From contig JAPFFF010000004.1 of the NCBI GenBank assembly GCA_039105265.1, positions 3,720,001 to 3,784,000 on the forward strand: a stretch of 64,000 nucleotides of DNA, given 5' to 3'. Both the position numbers and the translations under genes were made by a program. Below, piece after piece: positions 9,891-19,179 of this stretch. Position 1 is the stretch's first letter, and every line of letters begins with the position of its first letter. The notes below the pieces were generated by a model. That model ran no database searches. It was not told the DNA's origin and worked only from the letters and a program-made list of their open reading frames with translations. Source of the stretch: Tritrichomonas musculus. Its lineage: Eukaryota; Parabasalia; Tritrichomonadida; Tritrichomonadidae.

Positions 9891-11846
9891 ATGAGCCATC
9901 ATCCTTCAGACCTTCAGCAAAAAGCAAAGCTTCAACGGCCGATGAATCGCTATAAAAACCAGCAAAAAGTTGATCAGCATAAAATAGACGAAATTTTAGG
10001 GCAAGAATTGCCTGGCAGTCCTCCGCGTGTAAATCTAGGCAATGATACTGAAATTCAGCAATCATCAAAACCTTCGCAACATGTTGGTTCATTACAAGGA
10101 AACGCAGCTCTTCCGACGACAAACAAAAGTAGCAAGAACCAAAAATTGCCTGTATTGCCACCACTTGGATCATCAAAAAAGCAAGAATATCATAGTGTTC
10201 AAAGACCTCCTCAAAGGCCCTCGCAGCAATCACACCAAAATCTTTCAATTGATTCAAACGTTCATTTTAATAATAAAAGGAGGAATAGCAATGAAAGTAA
10301 TCATAGCAATAATAGTAATGGCTCTCGTCCAGCTTTTGAACTTCCAAGATTACCAAAGAAAATTGATAAACTTGGTATTTCTGCTGATTTGAGTGATTTA
10401 GAAAATTCAGATAGCTGTTCGTCAGCTCCAGAAGAATTCAAAAAAACATTGCCAAAAAAAATGCTATCAAAGTCAAATAGTATTGATAATTTTAACCTTA
10501 CTTCCACAACTATAATTGATGATTTTTTTCATACCAGTGATGATAGCGAATTTGGTGATTCTGACAACAATAATGAAAATTTAGAGTTTAAAAATGGAAG
10601 CTCTAATAAACAAAAAAATGATAATGACGACAGTGATAATGATTATTCTTTTGATGAAATTATAAGTGATAGCGATACCGATTTGGATCAAAATGACAAA
10701 AAGAAAAATTATCACCTTTTAACACCTGAAGAGTTGCAATTATGTAAGGATACTCCTTCCGTTCATAATGAAGTAAAGCAACGACTTGATAAACTTATCA
10801 AAATAGCACGAAATCACTTTCCAGCCACCAAAGATAACACAGCAATGCTTACCCGCCTTGTTGAACAAAGTCGAGCTTGTCATGAATTTCATTTTCTTGA
10901 AAAACGAACAAAATACTATGAAAGTGAAAATAGAGGCTTGACTATTGCACTTACATCTCTTGACGATATTATCTCAAATCCACAATCAAACAGCGGAAAT
11001 AATAATAATGTAAATATTAATAAAGTTAAATTTGGCCTTCAAAGATTAAATGCTTTACAGATGAGACAGGTAAAAAGAATGTCTAAAGAACTTACTCAAG
11101 CTCAGCGTAAAATAAAGAAACTTCGTGCCGAAATATCAAAATTGCATACAGAAATGAGAACATATATTAAGGCTAGAAGAGGCGGCGATGGTAGTCTTCT
11201 TATTGCAGAAATGAATAACAATGGTAACAACAATGCAAGCAATGTAGCTAATTTCGGAGGTGGATCTGGTGCTGATGAAGATGAATTGGCAGCATTAAAA
11301 ATTGAGCATCAATTTGCAATTGCAAAAGAAAAAGCGGCAGTTGGTGTAATGCAAAATGAAAACGAAGAGCTAGAAAGGATTATCAATACATATGAAAAAA
11401 GAATCGTTTTAATGACACAAAAAGAATCAAATTATTCAAGACTGCTCAAAAAGAGTCCTGCAAGTTCAAATGAAAAACCCAATCAAAAAACCTCGACAAA
11501 TGATAAACCTGCTCAAAAAGCATCTTCAAATGATAAATTTGGTCAAAAAGTTTCTACTGGTGCAAAATCATCTAGTCCTAGATCAAGTCAAAAACCAGAA
11601 AATAAGAAAGAAGCTTCCCCAAGCCATCATGATAAAGACAAAAATACAAGTTCAAATTCTAATAAAGCCCAGAAGCCTCAAAAGGCTGCCCCAAAACAAA
11701 AACAGCAAAATGAAGCTCAAAAACCTCCTCCAAAGAAGGAATCGCTTAATAAAAAGACTACTTCTGGCCAGACTGCGCAATCAAGCCCAAAAAAGAAGAA
11801 GAAAGAAGAAGAGGAAGTTCCGATTATTGAAGTTTTATCAATTTAG
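9891..11846 (+). CDS. Coiled-coil protein with lysine-rich tail, unknown function
   Basis: This protein of 651 residues has three visible parts. Residues 1-230 are low-complexity (S/N/Q/P-rich, with a KLPVLPPL patch). Residues about 240-515 are largely helical, with heptad-like coiled coils such as MSKELTQAQRKIKKLRAEISKLHTEMR. The tail from about 520 is very lysine- and serine-rich and starts with degenerate ten-residue units (KPNQKTSTND, KPAQKASSND, KFGQKVSTGA). No enzyme motif is seen. A cytoskeletal or basal-body role would fit the composition but is a guess. The ATG is preceded by a TCA initiator-like motif at 21 nt. Confidence 0.7.
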   Translation: MSHHPSDLQQKAKLQRPMNRYKNQQKVDQHKIDEILGQELPGSPPRVNLGNDTEIQQSSKPSQHVGSLQGNAALPTTNKSSKNQKLPVLPPLGSSKKQEYHSVQRPPQRPSQQSHQNLSIDSNVHFNNKRRNSNESNHSNNSNGSRPAFELPRLPKKIDKLGISADLSDLENSDSCSSAPEEFKKTLPKKMLSKSNSIDNFNLTSTTIIDDFFHTSDDSEFGDSDNNNENLEFKNGSSNKQKNDNDDSDNDYSFDEIISDSDTDLDQNDKKKNYHLLTPEELQLCKDTPSVHNEVKQRLDKLIKIARNHFPATKDNTAMLTRLVEQSRACHEFHFLEKRTKYYESENRGLTIALTSLDDIISNPQSNSGNNNNVNINKVKFGLQRLNALQMRQVKRMSKELTQAQRKIKKLRAEISKLHTEMRTYIKARRGGDGSLLIAEMNNNGNNNASNVANFGGGSGADEDELAALKIEHQFAIAKEKAAVGVMQNENEELERIINTYEKRIVLMTQKESNYSRLLKKSPASSNEKPNQKTSTNDKPAQKASSNDKFGQKVSTGAKSSSPRSSQKPENKKEASPSHHDKDKNTSSNSNKAQKPQKAAPKQKQQNEAQKPPPKKESLNKKTTSGQTAQSSPKKKKKEEEEVPIIEVLSI

Positions 11847-12068
11847 AATTGATTAACCTTCAAAAGCGGAATCTGTTTTATTATGTTAATAGATTGTTAT
11901 TTTATTCATGTAATAAATCCTTAATATATATATATACATCATACTGATTTTTTTTTACAAAATGAAATGTAATGATTAGTTATTCTGAAATCATTTAAAA
12001 AAAAAAAAAACTAAAATTTTTGTAAATATATAATATATATTCTATTTATTAACAAAACAATATGTAGT

Positions 12069-14558
12069 TTAGCTCATGTTTTCATTATGTTGAATATGCT
12101 TTTTCAAACTACCTATTTCATCGTTGAATGGTTCTGGTTTTTCAAGGAGAGGATTAAGTAATATTTGCTGAATCTTTTGGAACAAATTTTTATGTTTTGC
12201 TGAATTCATAAGAATTTTGATAATTGTCTCTCTTTTTTTAATTGTTTCTTCATTTTCAGTTGATTGAAAAGCTTCATTCAAAATATCATCATTTTTTATT
12301 AATTCGTCTAAGATGATAGTTGCGTTTCCTTCTGATGAGCAAGATGCAATTAGAGCAGCTTGAGCTTCATGTTCTTTATTATTAAAATTCAGGGCCTTAT
12401 TGAAAATCGAAATGAGTAAATTAGAACTAATAGTCTTGCCTTGAATTCCAATTCCCATTATGCATGCATATGCATGGTTTCTAATTAATAAGTTATCTGA
12501 ATTAATAAGATTGTCAATTGGAACAATTTCTGGGATTTTTAAGGCAAGTGCACAACGCATTGCAGATATCTTCACATTATCACCTGTTTCGTTTTTATGA
12601 AAACTTTGAGTAATTGATTCAACAACCAATTTTTTCATGTCAAGTGAAACATCTTCAGCAGAAATAACTTCAAATGCAAGAATTATATCTCTTTCATTTG
12701 TTGCATTAGATAAAACAAGCGGAGCTGCATTATTTCTACAGCAAACTACAGCAATTGAAGTATCAATATTAAAATCTTCTTCTTTGTCATTTTTCTTTTG
12801 TCGTTTGTTTGATGGGAAAAAATTGATGAGTTTGTCAATAACTCTGTATGGAATAGAGTTTCTTGGGAAATTCCTAAGAATTTTAACTGCATCAGGAAGC
12901 TTTGATGTTTCAAAAAAAAATGATAGTAAAATAGCAAGTTTAACCCTATCATTAGATCGTTCAATGAAGTCAGCAATAATGTTCCAAAGCTCATCAAGGC
13001 TAATTTCACTAGAAGGTAGTCCATTGGTGGAAAAATCATCAATTATCTCTCTGAGGGACATTGTTCCTGCCTTCATCTTATTCAATTTTACTTTCTTTTC
13101 GTCATCATTTGTAGTTTTATTAAGTTTCTCAATATATTTTTTAAACTCAGCAACATCAGTTCCATCAAACATGACTCGCATTGACTCAAAAAGATTAACA
13201 ATTTCATTAAACGTTGGACGGACTTCTGGATTTCTGTCCCAACAACGAGTGATAAGCTTGCGAAGTTCTGGATTCATATCAAATGGAAGATCTGGTCTTA
13301 TATCATTTTCCAAGATTAATTTCTTAATCTGATCGTTCTTCATTTTATTGAATGGACGCGTTTGATTAACAAGTTCACATAGAACCATTCCATAAGCATA
13401 AACATCAACTTTAAAAGTATAAAATCCTTTCCCTGACATAATTTCAGGAGACATCCATCGAAGTGTTCCAATTGGTAAAGTTTTAAATCCAGAATCGCCA
13501 GCACAACGAGAAAAGCCAAAATCACATATTTTAATGTTGTCATCTTTATCAAGTAAAACATTTAATGACTTAAGATCGCGATGAATAATGTTTAATGAAT
13601 GAAGAAAAGCCATTCCTCTAGCAATTGCATAGGCAGATATGTTTTTAAAAGTTTGTGTTGGATGTTTTTTGAAAACTTTGTCATTAAGTCCTCCATTTGG
13701 CATATATTTTGTAATAATGCAAATAGGAAATGTATCTGTTGCTCCTACAAGTTCAATAAAAAATGGTTGATTTTTTTCTGAAAGAAGAGATAGAACTGCA
13801 ATTTCTCTTTGATAATGTTGTAAATGGTTACTTGATAAATTTTTCTCTTTGAATTGTTTTATTGCAACTAATTCATTGGTGCGTTTATATATTGCTTTAT
13901 AAACATCTGCTGAAAATCCTTTTCCAATTTTTTCTAATATCTTAAAATCTTCATAATTAACTTTCCACTTCCTATACTGCTCTGGAAGTGGAGATGATAA
14001 TTCTGTCGTTTTAAAATCTTTTTTATATTTAGACATATATTCTTCTATTTCTGAAATTCGCGAAAGAACAAGAAACTCAGTCTCTGGATCTTTTGTTTCT
14101 TGTTCCATATAATTTTTAAAAGACGTATATATAGCTGTCAAATCTATCAAGTGCAATTCTTGCCACTTTTTCTCGTCAATATCAAAAATATGAGACAATT
14201 GTTCATTATAATGCGCAAAAAGACTTTTTAAATCATTGAATTGTGATTGTAATTGAAGCAAAATTAAATCAGAAGGATTCATTGTTGTTGGTTCCATCCA
14301 AGTTTGTAAAATATATTGAAGCATTATCCCTCTCAAAGTAGATAATGTTGATAGAATTCTGGCATTTATTTCATGGTCTTCTTTGGTGCATTCGGCTTGA
14401 GGTAATGTAGGCATTATAGAAGTCAAAAATAATTGAATCTGATCAATGCAGTAGTCAAATTTTTTTCTATGAACTGCTGTTTGTGATGATATACCGCGAA
14501 TAACTTTAAGAGCAGTTTCAATTTGATAAAAAAATTTTCGAATCGTAGTTTTTACCAT
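12069..14558 (-). CDS. TKL-type protein kinase with helical N-terminus and solenoid C-terminus
   Basis: This 829-residue protein has an all-helical N-terminal region (1-200), a full kinase domain (about 203-465) and a helical repeat region at the C-terminus. In the kinase domain the glycine loop is IGKGFSADVY (211-220), the ATP lysine is in VAIK (K234), the catalytic loop is HRDLKSLN (326-333), the metal site is DFG (346-348) and the APE-like motif is SPEI (370-373). The KSLN and GTLRWMSPE signatures point to the tyrosine-kinase-like group. All catalytic residues are present, so it should be an active Ser/Thr kinase. The architecture resembles the large TKL expansions of trichomonads. It is divergent from the small gene at 14665 with about 100 bp between them. 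The substrate is unknown. Confidence 0.9.
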   Translation of the reverse strand: MVKTTIRKFFYQIETALKVIRGISSQTAVHRKKFDYCIDQIQLFLTSIMPTLPQAECTKEDHEINARILSTLSTLRGIMLQYILQTWMEPTTMNPSDLILLQLQSQFNDLKSLFAHYNEQLSHIFDIDEKKWQELHLIDLTAIYTSFKNYMEQETKDPETEFLVLSRISEIEEYMSKYKKDFKTTELSSPLPEQYRKWKVNYEDFKILEKIGKGFSADVYKAIYKRTNELVAIKQFKEKNLSSNHLQHYQREIAVLSLLSEKNQPFFIELVGATDTFPICIITKYMPNGGLNDKVFKKHPTQTFKNISAYAIARGMAFLHSLNIIHRDLKSLNVLLDKDDNIKICDFGFSRCAGDSGFKTLPIGTLRWMSPEIMSGKGFYTFKVDVYAYGMVLCELVNQTRPFNKMKNDQIKKLILENDIRPDLPFDMNPELRKLITRCWDRNPEVRPTFNEIVNLFESMRVMFDGTDVAEFKKYIEKLNKTTNDDEKKVKLNKMKAGTMSLREIIDDFSTNGLPSSEISLDELWNIIADFIERSNDRVKLAILLSFFFETSKLPDAVKILRNFPRNSIPYRVIDKLINFFPSNKRQKKNDKEEDFNIDTSIAVVCCRNNAAPLVLSNATNERDIILAFEVISAEDVSLDMKKLVVESITQSFHKNETGDNVKISAMRCALALKIPEIVPIDNLINSDNLLIRNHAYACIMGIGIQGKTISSNLLISIFNKALNFNNKEHEAQAALIASCSSEGNATIILDELIKNDDILNEAFQSTENEETIKKRETIIKILMNSAKHKNLFQKIQQILLNPLLEKPEPFNDEIGSLKKHIQHNENMS

Positions 14559-14664
14559 AAATCTTCTTTAAAGCTCATTTAAACTTCAACTTTTTGTGTT
14601 ATCATAGAATATTATTTCACAATAGCCATTTTTGAATTCAAAACATATTTTTAGTCTTTATTTC

Positions 14665-15060
14665 ATGAGTAATGAATTTGCAATAACAATTAAAAAAAAG
14701 CAAGCAATTGCAGCTCCTTTTAGACGTCAATTTTACGAGCCATATGATCATATCGTGTATAATCCAATTAGCAATCAAGTATTACAAGCACCTGACAATA
14801 ATTCTCCTGAGAACCCAGTTCCAATATATATCGAAAATGGACAAAATGTCGAAGCATTTTACAAATTAAGTGATATTAAAATACAGATTGAAACTGAATT
14901 AAAGAAAAAAGAAGAAGAAATTCGTGAAAAGTTTTTGGAAGACCTCAAAAAAGAGCTTATAAAGAATTCAGCTAGCTTGGATCAAGATTCTTCAAATGAA
15001 AATTCTAGTCCATCGAATCAAAATGATCTCGATCAAGAAGTCTCAAAATATATATTTTAA
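14665..15060 (+). CDS. Small coiled-coil hypothetical protein
   Basis: From the ATG at 14665 this encodes 131 residues. The N-terminal half (FAITIKKKQAIAAPFRRQF) is mixed and basic. Residues about 70-110 form a charged helix (KLSDIKIQIETELKKKEEEI), and the tail is S/N/D-rich. A TCAC initiator-like motif lies about 45 nt upstream. The frame runs further upstream but only with non-ATG codons. I do not recognise the protein. Its position, head-to-head with the kinase gene, gives no functional clue. Confidence 0.55.
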   Translation: MSNEFAITIKKKQAIAAPFRRQFYEPYDHIVYNPISNQVLQAPDNNSPENPVPIYIENGQNVEAFYKLSDIKIQIETELKKKEEEIREKFLEDLKKELIKNSASLDQDSSNENSSPSNQNDLDQEVSKYIF

Positions 15061-15200
15061 ATATTTGTAATTGTATATCATGTTTATATTTTAATAAATT
15101 GCATTTAATATATATAAAATCCATGTTTTTAAATTTCATAATAAAGTGTTTTATCCGACCAAAAAAAGTATCAAAAAGTTTACAAAATTATATTTTGTCT

Positions 15201-16928
15201 ATGGAATTCAAAGAAGCATTAAACTCATCCAAAGAAGAGTTTAAAAAGATGGCCGAACTCCAAAATATTCTTTCAAATGTAAATGAAACGAATTTAGAAA
15301 AGGCTAAACAATTTATTAATACACATTTTGATTTAAATAATCATTCATCAATCCAAAAATTATGTTATATGATTGGAATTATTGCAGGTATAAAGCCTAC
15401 CAGACTATCATTTTTAAATAGTTTATATAAATTCATTAAACCACAAATAGATTCCATTTTAGATAGTCATGAATTATTTTATTATCCACTTTTTGAAATA
15501 ATGAAAAATTTTGAGCAGTCAAAACCAGAAAATGAAAATGAAAAACAGCAAGGAGATACTTCTTTATATAATTTAAAACTTAATTCGTATATTGAGAATG
15601 ATAATCTTGATTTATTTCAATCCTATTTATCACAAACGAATACGAAACCAAACACAAAAATATTACAAAACCGTTTTTATTCAAATAAACCGATAAATAG
15701 CATTGAATTAATTGAATATGCTGCATTATGTGGTTCTACGAATATATTCAAATTTTTGTTAAATCAACTCAATGAATTTCCTATTCAACTCAAAAATTTT
15801 GCTGTTGCAGGAGGGAATCACGAAATCATTCATATCGTCGAACAAACCAAGTCAAATTTCACAAATAATAATTTAAATGCTTTTTCATTTGATCAAGGAA
15901 CGTTAGAAACGGCAATTGAATTTCATTCAAATGATATCGTTGAATATTTAATTGAATCACATAGCCTCAAATTTGATTCAAAAAGTTTCATATCGTCAAT
16001 TATGTCAAACAACTTTATTTTTATGAATAAATACATCAAAAATGAAGAACTGGTTAAAGATGTCTGTAAAAGTTGTCTTGATAAAAGAAATAATAATGAT
16101 TTTGATGGCTTATCTCCTTCTCATTCTATTTTTCAAAATATTTCTTTCATTGAATTTTCATTCAAAATAAAGTCAGGCCAAATTAGCATTCAAAATAGTA
16201 AATTATTTATTAATCTTGTTTTACTTAATTATGATTCTGTTTCTCAATTAATGGTAAAATATTGGCCAAAACTAGTTTTGAATCATTTGTGGGTATCTCA
16301 AGCATTTATTTTTACATCTCATTTAAATTTATATGACGCAATCATTGTTTATATTCAATTTTTAATTGAAAAAAATAGTAGTATTGAAATGATCAAAGAA
16401 ATATTTAAAATTACATCAAATTTTGATAACAAATTAACGGATGTGTTTCTCAATTTGGATGATATTTCAATTGATGTAGATTATCAAAGCCTATTGTATT
16501 CAGCAATAACAAATGGAAAAATTAATTTCCTGAATAAAACACTAAATAATAAAAAAATCGATGTAAATAAAATAAATTCATTTACTAAAATGACACCGTT
16601 AATTTATGCTTATGGACAGGATAATATTGAAGTATTCAAATATCTTCTTTGCAACGAAAAAGTTGATGTAAATATGAAGGATGGAAGAGAAGGAGCAACT
16701 GTCCTTCATCATGCTTGCTATGATAATAATATTGAAGTTGTAAAATTGTTACTTGAATTAAAAAGCGAGTCGATTGATGTTAATGCTACAAATTACTTGA
16801 ATCAAACACCATTACATTTGGCTGCTATTGGTAATAATATCGAAATTGTTGAGCTTCTTGTTAAATCGGGCAAAGTCGATATAGAAATTAAAGATAATTC
16901 AGGAGTTTCATTTATTATTTTTTTCTAA
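15201..16928 (+). CDS. Ankyrin-repeat protein, DUF3447-like, with disrupted 3' end
   Basis: From the ATG at 15201 this reads 575 residues. An N-terminal helical region is followed by DUF3447-like sequence (IELIEYAALCGSTNIFKFLL), and the last 110 residues hold three clear ankyrin repeats (TPLIYAYGQDNIEVFKYLL, TVLHHACYDNNIEVVKLLL, TPLHLAAIGNNIEIVELLV). The frame stops inside the next repeat, just after DNSG. Beyond the stop the same frame continues with RTPLTYLQPDDMIRIRNLC to a second stop at 17004-17006, exactly what should follow DNSG. The 27 nt between (16905-16931) are either a very short intron or an insertion (see findings). Upstream ATG 15123 is possible, but 15201 gives a start typical of this family and follows TCA motifs. 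Confidence 0.8.
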   Translation: MEFKEALNSSKEEFKKMAELQNILSNVNETNLEKAKQFINTHFDLNNHSSIQKLCYMIGIIAGIKPTRLSFLNSLYKFIKPQIDSILDSHELFYYPLFEIMKNFEQSKPENENEKQQGDTSLYNLKLNSYIENDNLDLFQSYLSQTNTKPNTKILQNRFYSNKPINSIELIEYAALCGSTNIFKFLLNQLNEFPIQLKNFAVAGGNHEIIHIVEQTKSNFTNNNLNAFSFDQGTLETAIEFHSNDIVEYLIESHSLKFDSKSFISSIMSNNFIFMNKYIKNEELVKDVCKSCLDKRNNNDFDGLSPSHSIFQNISFIEFSFKIKSGQISIQNSKLFINLVLLNYDSVSQLMVKYWPKLVLNHLWVSQAFIFTSHLNLYDAIIVYIQFLIEKNSSIEMIKEIFKITSNFDNKLTDVFLNLDDISIDVDYQSLLYSAITNGKINFLNKTLNNKKIDVNKINSFTKMTPLIYAYGQDNIEVFKYLLCNEKVDVNMKDGREGATVLHHACYDNNIEVVKLLLELKSESIDVNATNYLNQTPLHLAAIGNNIEIVELLVKSGKVDIEIKDNSGVSFIIFF

Positions 16929-16931
16929 CTT
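16905..16931 (+). other. 27-nt intron-like insertion in the ankyrin gene
   Basis: These 27 nt separate the codons for DNSG from those for RTPLTYLQ, an otherwise seamless ankyrin-repeat sequence. The segment begins GTTTCA, is T-rich and holds TCTAAC near its end, like a splice donor and a branch point. It ends in TT instead of AG. Its length is a multiple of three, and the TAA within TCTAAC would stop translation if it were not removed. Confidence 0.45.
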
Positions 16932-17137
16932 CGGACACCTCTTACTTATCTTCAGCCTGATGATATGATAAGAATTAGAAACTTGTGTAAATCATTTCAT
17001 TTTTAAATTTATTGTTAATAAAAAAAAAATTCTGATTAAATACATCAAATTATTAAAAGGTGAAATATTTGACAAAGATTTTAAACATCAAAATTTCATA
17101 AAATATAAATTTTTAAAAAAAAAAGAATAATATATAT

Positions 17138-18817
17138 TTAATAAGCATCAGTGAACTGTCCAGATGTTTCAACATAATTGACAATAATCTGAAGTACCTG
17201 TTGTGCATCAGGTTCTTCACTAAGCACCGCTACAACTTCTTGTAGTTTATCAGGAGTATCTCTCCTTGAAAGTATATTTCTAAACACTCCAGCAGCCGAA
17301 GCAATCATTCCTTCTTTATAAGTTGGCTCTAATTCAAATTGAGATAAAATTTGATACGCACGCATTGAATAATAATAATCACCGCTTAAGAAACAATCAT
17401 TAGATATAATTTCCAAAAGAGTTTTCGCGTCTTCCGTCGACGTTGCTTCAGAATAAAGATTCCAGGCAGCTTCTGGCTTCTTGTTCTTAATGTAACACCG
17501 ACAGAGCCACGAATTATAAAATATTTCACGTGTATATGTAGCATTTTTAACAAGTAAAAAGTATCTCTCAGCTTCTGCCCAACGTGAAAGGGCAGCAAGA
17601 GCCATTCCTTTGTTATAGTTAAACTCATCATTATCAACTAAAACGGTTTCTATCGTCTTGAAAATACGTAAAACTTCTTCATATTCTCCAACTACAAATT
17701 TACTGGTCGCTAAGGCTTGACGGCCTGGTACTGTATCTTTAACAACTTCCATTTCGCCAATTTCATTGAAAATTGAGTTGGCCTCTTCGATTTGGCCAGT
17801 GTCGGCAGTTATTTGTCCCATTGCTAAATAAACTGTAGCTTTTAATAAATGTTCGCTAATATCAAGTGGTTGAAACTGTTCACTTATTAGATTAAATGCT
17901 TCTGTAGGATTATTCTCACGCATATATAATATACAAAGATTATATCGAGCTTCGTGAAGAACGCTAGCAAGAGGCGTTAAGATGGTAAATCCATCAGTAC
18001 CATCATGAAAAATACATAAATTATGCTTGACTAATGATTCAACGAAATCATATGAAGAGCTGCTGAATTTTCGTATTTGAAGGAGTTGTGATTCAGCAAC
18101 TTCTGGGTCAAATAATCTAAGATAATCGCATGACTTTAAATTAAGCGCAACAGCTGAATCAGAATTAATACCTAAATACTGGTCAACTGATTCATTAGAT
18201 TCTTCAAATTTATCAAGCTTATATTGACACATTGCTATATATACATGTAACGCGATGTATTCTGGATGTTGTATGAGAAGTCTTTGATAAATATCAATTG
18301 CATCTTGATAGTGTGTCCTCATGTAATGAATGGCAGCAAGAGAGAGTTGGTTTTCAAGCGTCCCAACAAGTTGACTATGTGCCTGGAAAAGTTCTTGTTC
18401 ATCATTCAATTTATGAGCAATATGAAATTGCAGCCTTGTTCGGAAGTCAGATGTTGGGCCTTTGTCTGCGTAAAGTTTGGCGTTTTCAAAATCACTTACA
18501 TAATAATAGCATGATGAAATAAATAAATTGATAACATCGTTTGGTTCAGCTTTCATAATATTTTCGTAAACTTCAATAGCATCTGAATAGCGCCCAAGAT
18601 GAAAAAGTGCGTAAGCTTTCCAAAGTAAAAAATCTGTAGTTTTAGTTTGGCCTAATTCATCGAAAAGGAAATCGATAAACGTTGAAGCTCCAGAAAAATC
18701 GCGAGATTCAATAAATCTTAGGATTAAAGCTTCATTTGATTCTTGTGGTGGAGGTGTAAACTCTTCTATTTTCTTTGGAGGTGGTTGTTGCTTCTTTTTA
18801 ATACTTCCAACAATCAT
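17138..18817 (-). CDS. IFT56: Intraflagellar transport protein IFT56 (TTC26/DYF-13)
   Basis: This 559-residue tetratricopeptide protein is recognisable along its length. ESRDFSGASTFIDF, LWKAYALFHLGRYSDAIEVYE and RLQFHIAHKLNDEQELF correspond to conserved blocks of TTC26. NQLSLAAIHYMRTHYQDAID and ALNLKSCDYLRL are near-identical to conserved TTC26 blocks. IFT56 is a peripheral subunit of the IFT-B complex and helps carry a subset of motility-related cargo into the flagellum. The N-terminus is short and basic with a proline-rich stretch, as in the family, and the length is close to the usual 550. The gene is divergent from the ARM-like gene at 19180; an ATAACGA motif and a TTTAACGTA motif lie in the shared spacer. 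Confidence 0.93.
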   Translation of the reverse strand: MIVGSIKKKQQPPPKKIEEFTPPPQESNEALILRFIESRDFSGASTFIDFLFDELGQTKTTDFLLWKAYALFHLGRYSDAIEVYENIMKAEPNDVINLFISSCYYYVSDFENAKLYADKGPTSDFRTRLQFHIAHKLNDEQELFQAHSQLVGTLENQLSLAAIHYMRTHYQDAIDIYQRLLIQHPEYIALHVYIAMCQYKLDKFEESNESVDQYLGINSDSAVALNLKSCDYLRLFDPEVAESQLLQIRKFSSSSYDFVESLVKHNLCIFHDGTDGFTILTPLASVLHEARYNLCILYMRENNPTEAFNLISEQFQPLDISEHLLKATVYLAMGQITADTGQIEEANSIFNEIGEMEVVKDTVPGRQALATSKFVVGEYEEVLRIFKTIETVLVDNDEFNYNKGMALAALSRWAEAERYFLLVKNATYTREIFYNSWLCRCYIKNKKPEAAWNLYSEATSTEDAKTLLEIISNDCFLSGDYYYSMRAYQILSQFELEPTYKEGMIASAAGVFRNILSRRDTPDKLQEVVAVLSEEPDAQQVLQIIVNYVETSGQFTDAY

Positions 18818-19179
18818 CGATTATTAAATTTACAACTCAAAAAGTTGGGTAATTCAAGTTAAAAATAACGATTTCATTCTCAGAATTATTTTGAAAAGAT
18901 CCTCTCATTTTTAAAACTTGATTTTAAAAAGTTGTGAAAATTGCTAAATAATTGGCCTTTTAACGTATGAAATTTAAAATATTTCCTTATCTATTTAAAA
19001 TATCATATTTCTGCCAAAATTTAAATACTATATAGTAAATTTTTTACTTTTTTTAAATTTATTATAAATCAGAAAATATAATAATCTGTATTATTTCATA
19101 AAATTATTGATAGATAATGGAAAAATTGTAAAATATTTATTTACCACTTTATAAATTTTTCAAAAATATAAAAAAAAAA
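18818..19179. promoter_or_regulatory. Divergent promoter region between IFT56 and an ARM-like gene
   Basis: This 362-bp AT-rich spacer holds AAATAACGATTT near 18864 and TTTAACGTATG near 18960. A TTCAAAAATA initiator-like motif lies about 20 nt before the plus-strand ATG. The motifs match those at other promoters in the window. No gene is present. Confidence 0.4.

Noticed and set aside
16905-16955. A 51-nt intron from the same GT to the CAG at about 16955
   Set aside because: It would end in AG, but would remove RTPLTYLQ, a normal ankyrin-repeat continuation of DNSG. The 27-nt boundary fits the protein much better, even though it lacks AG.
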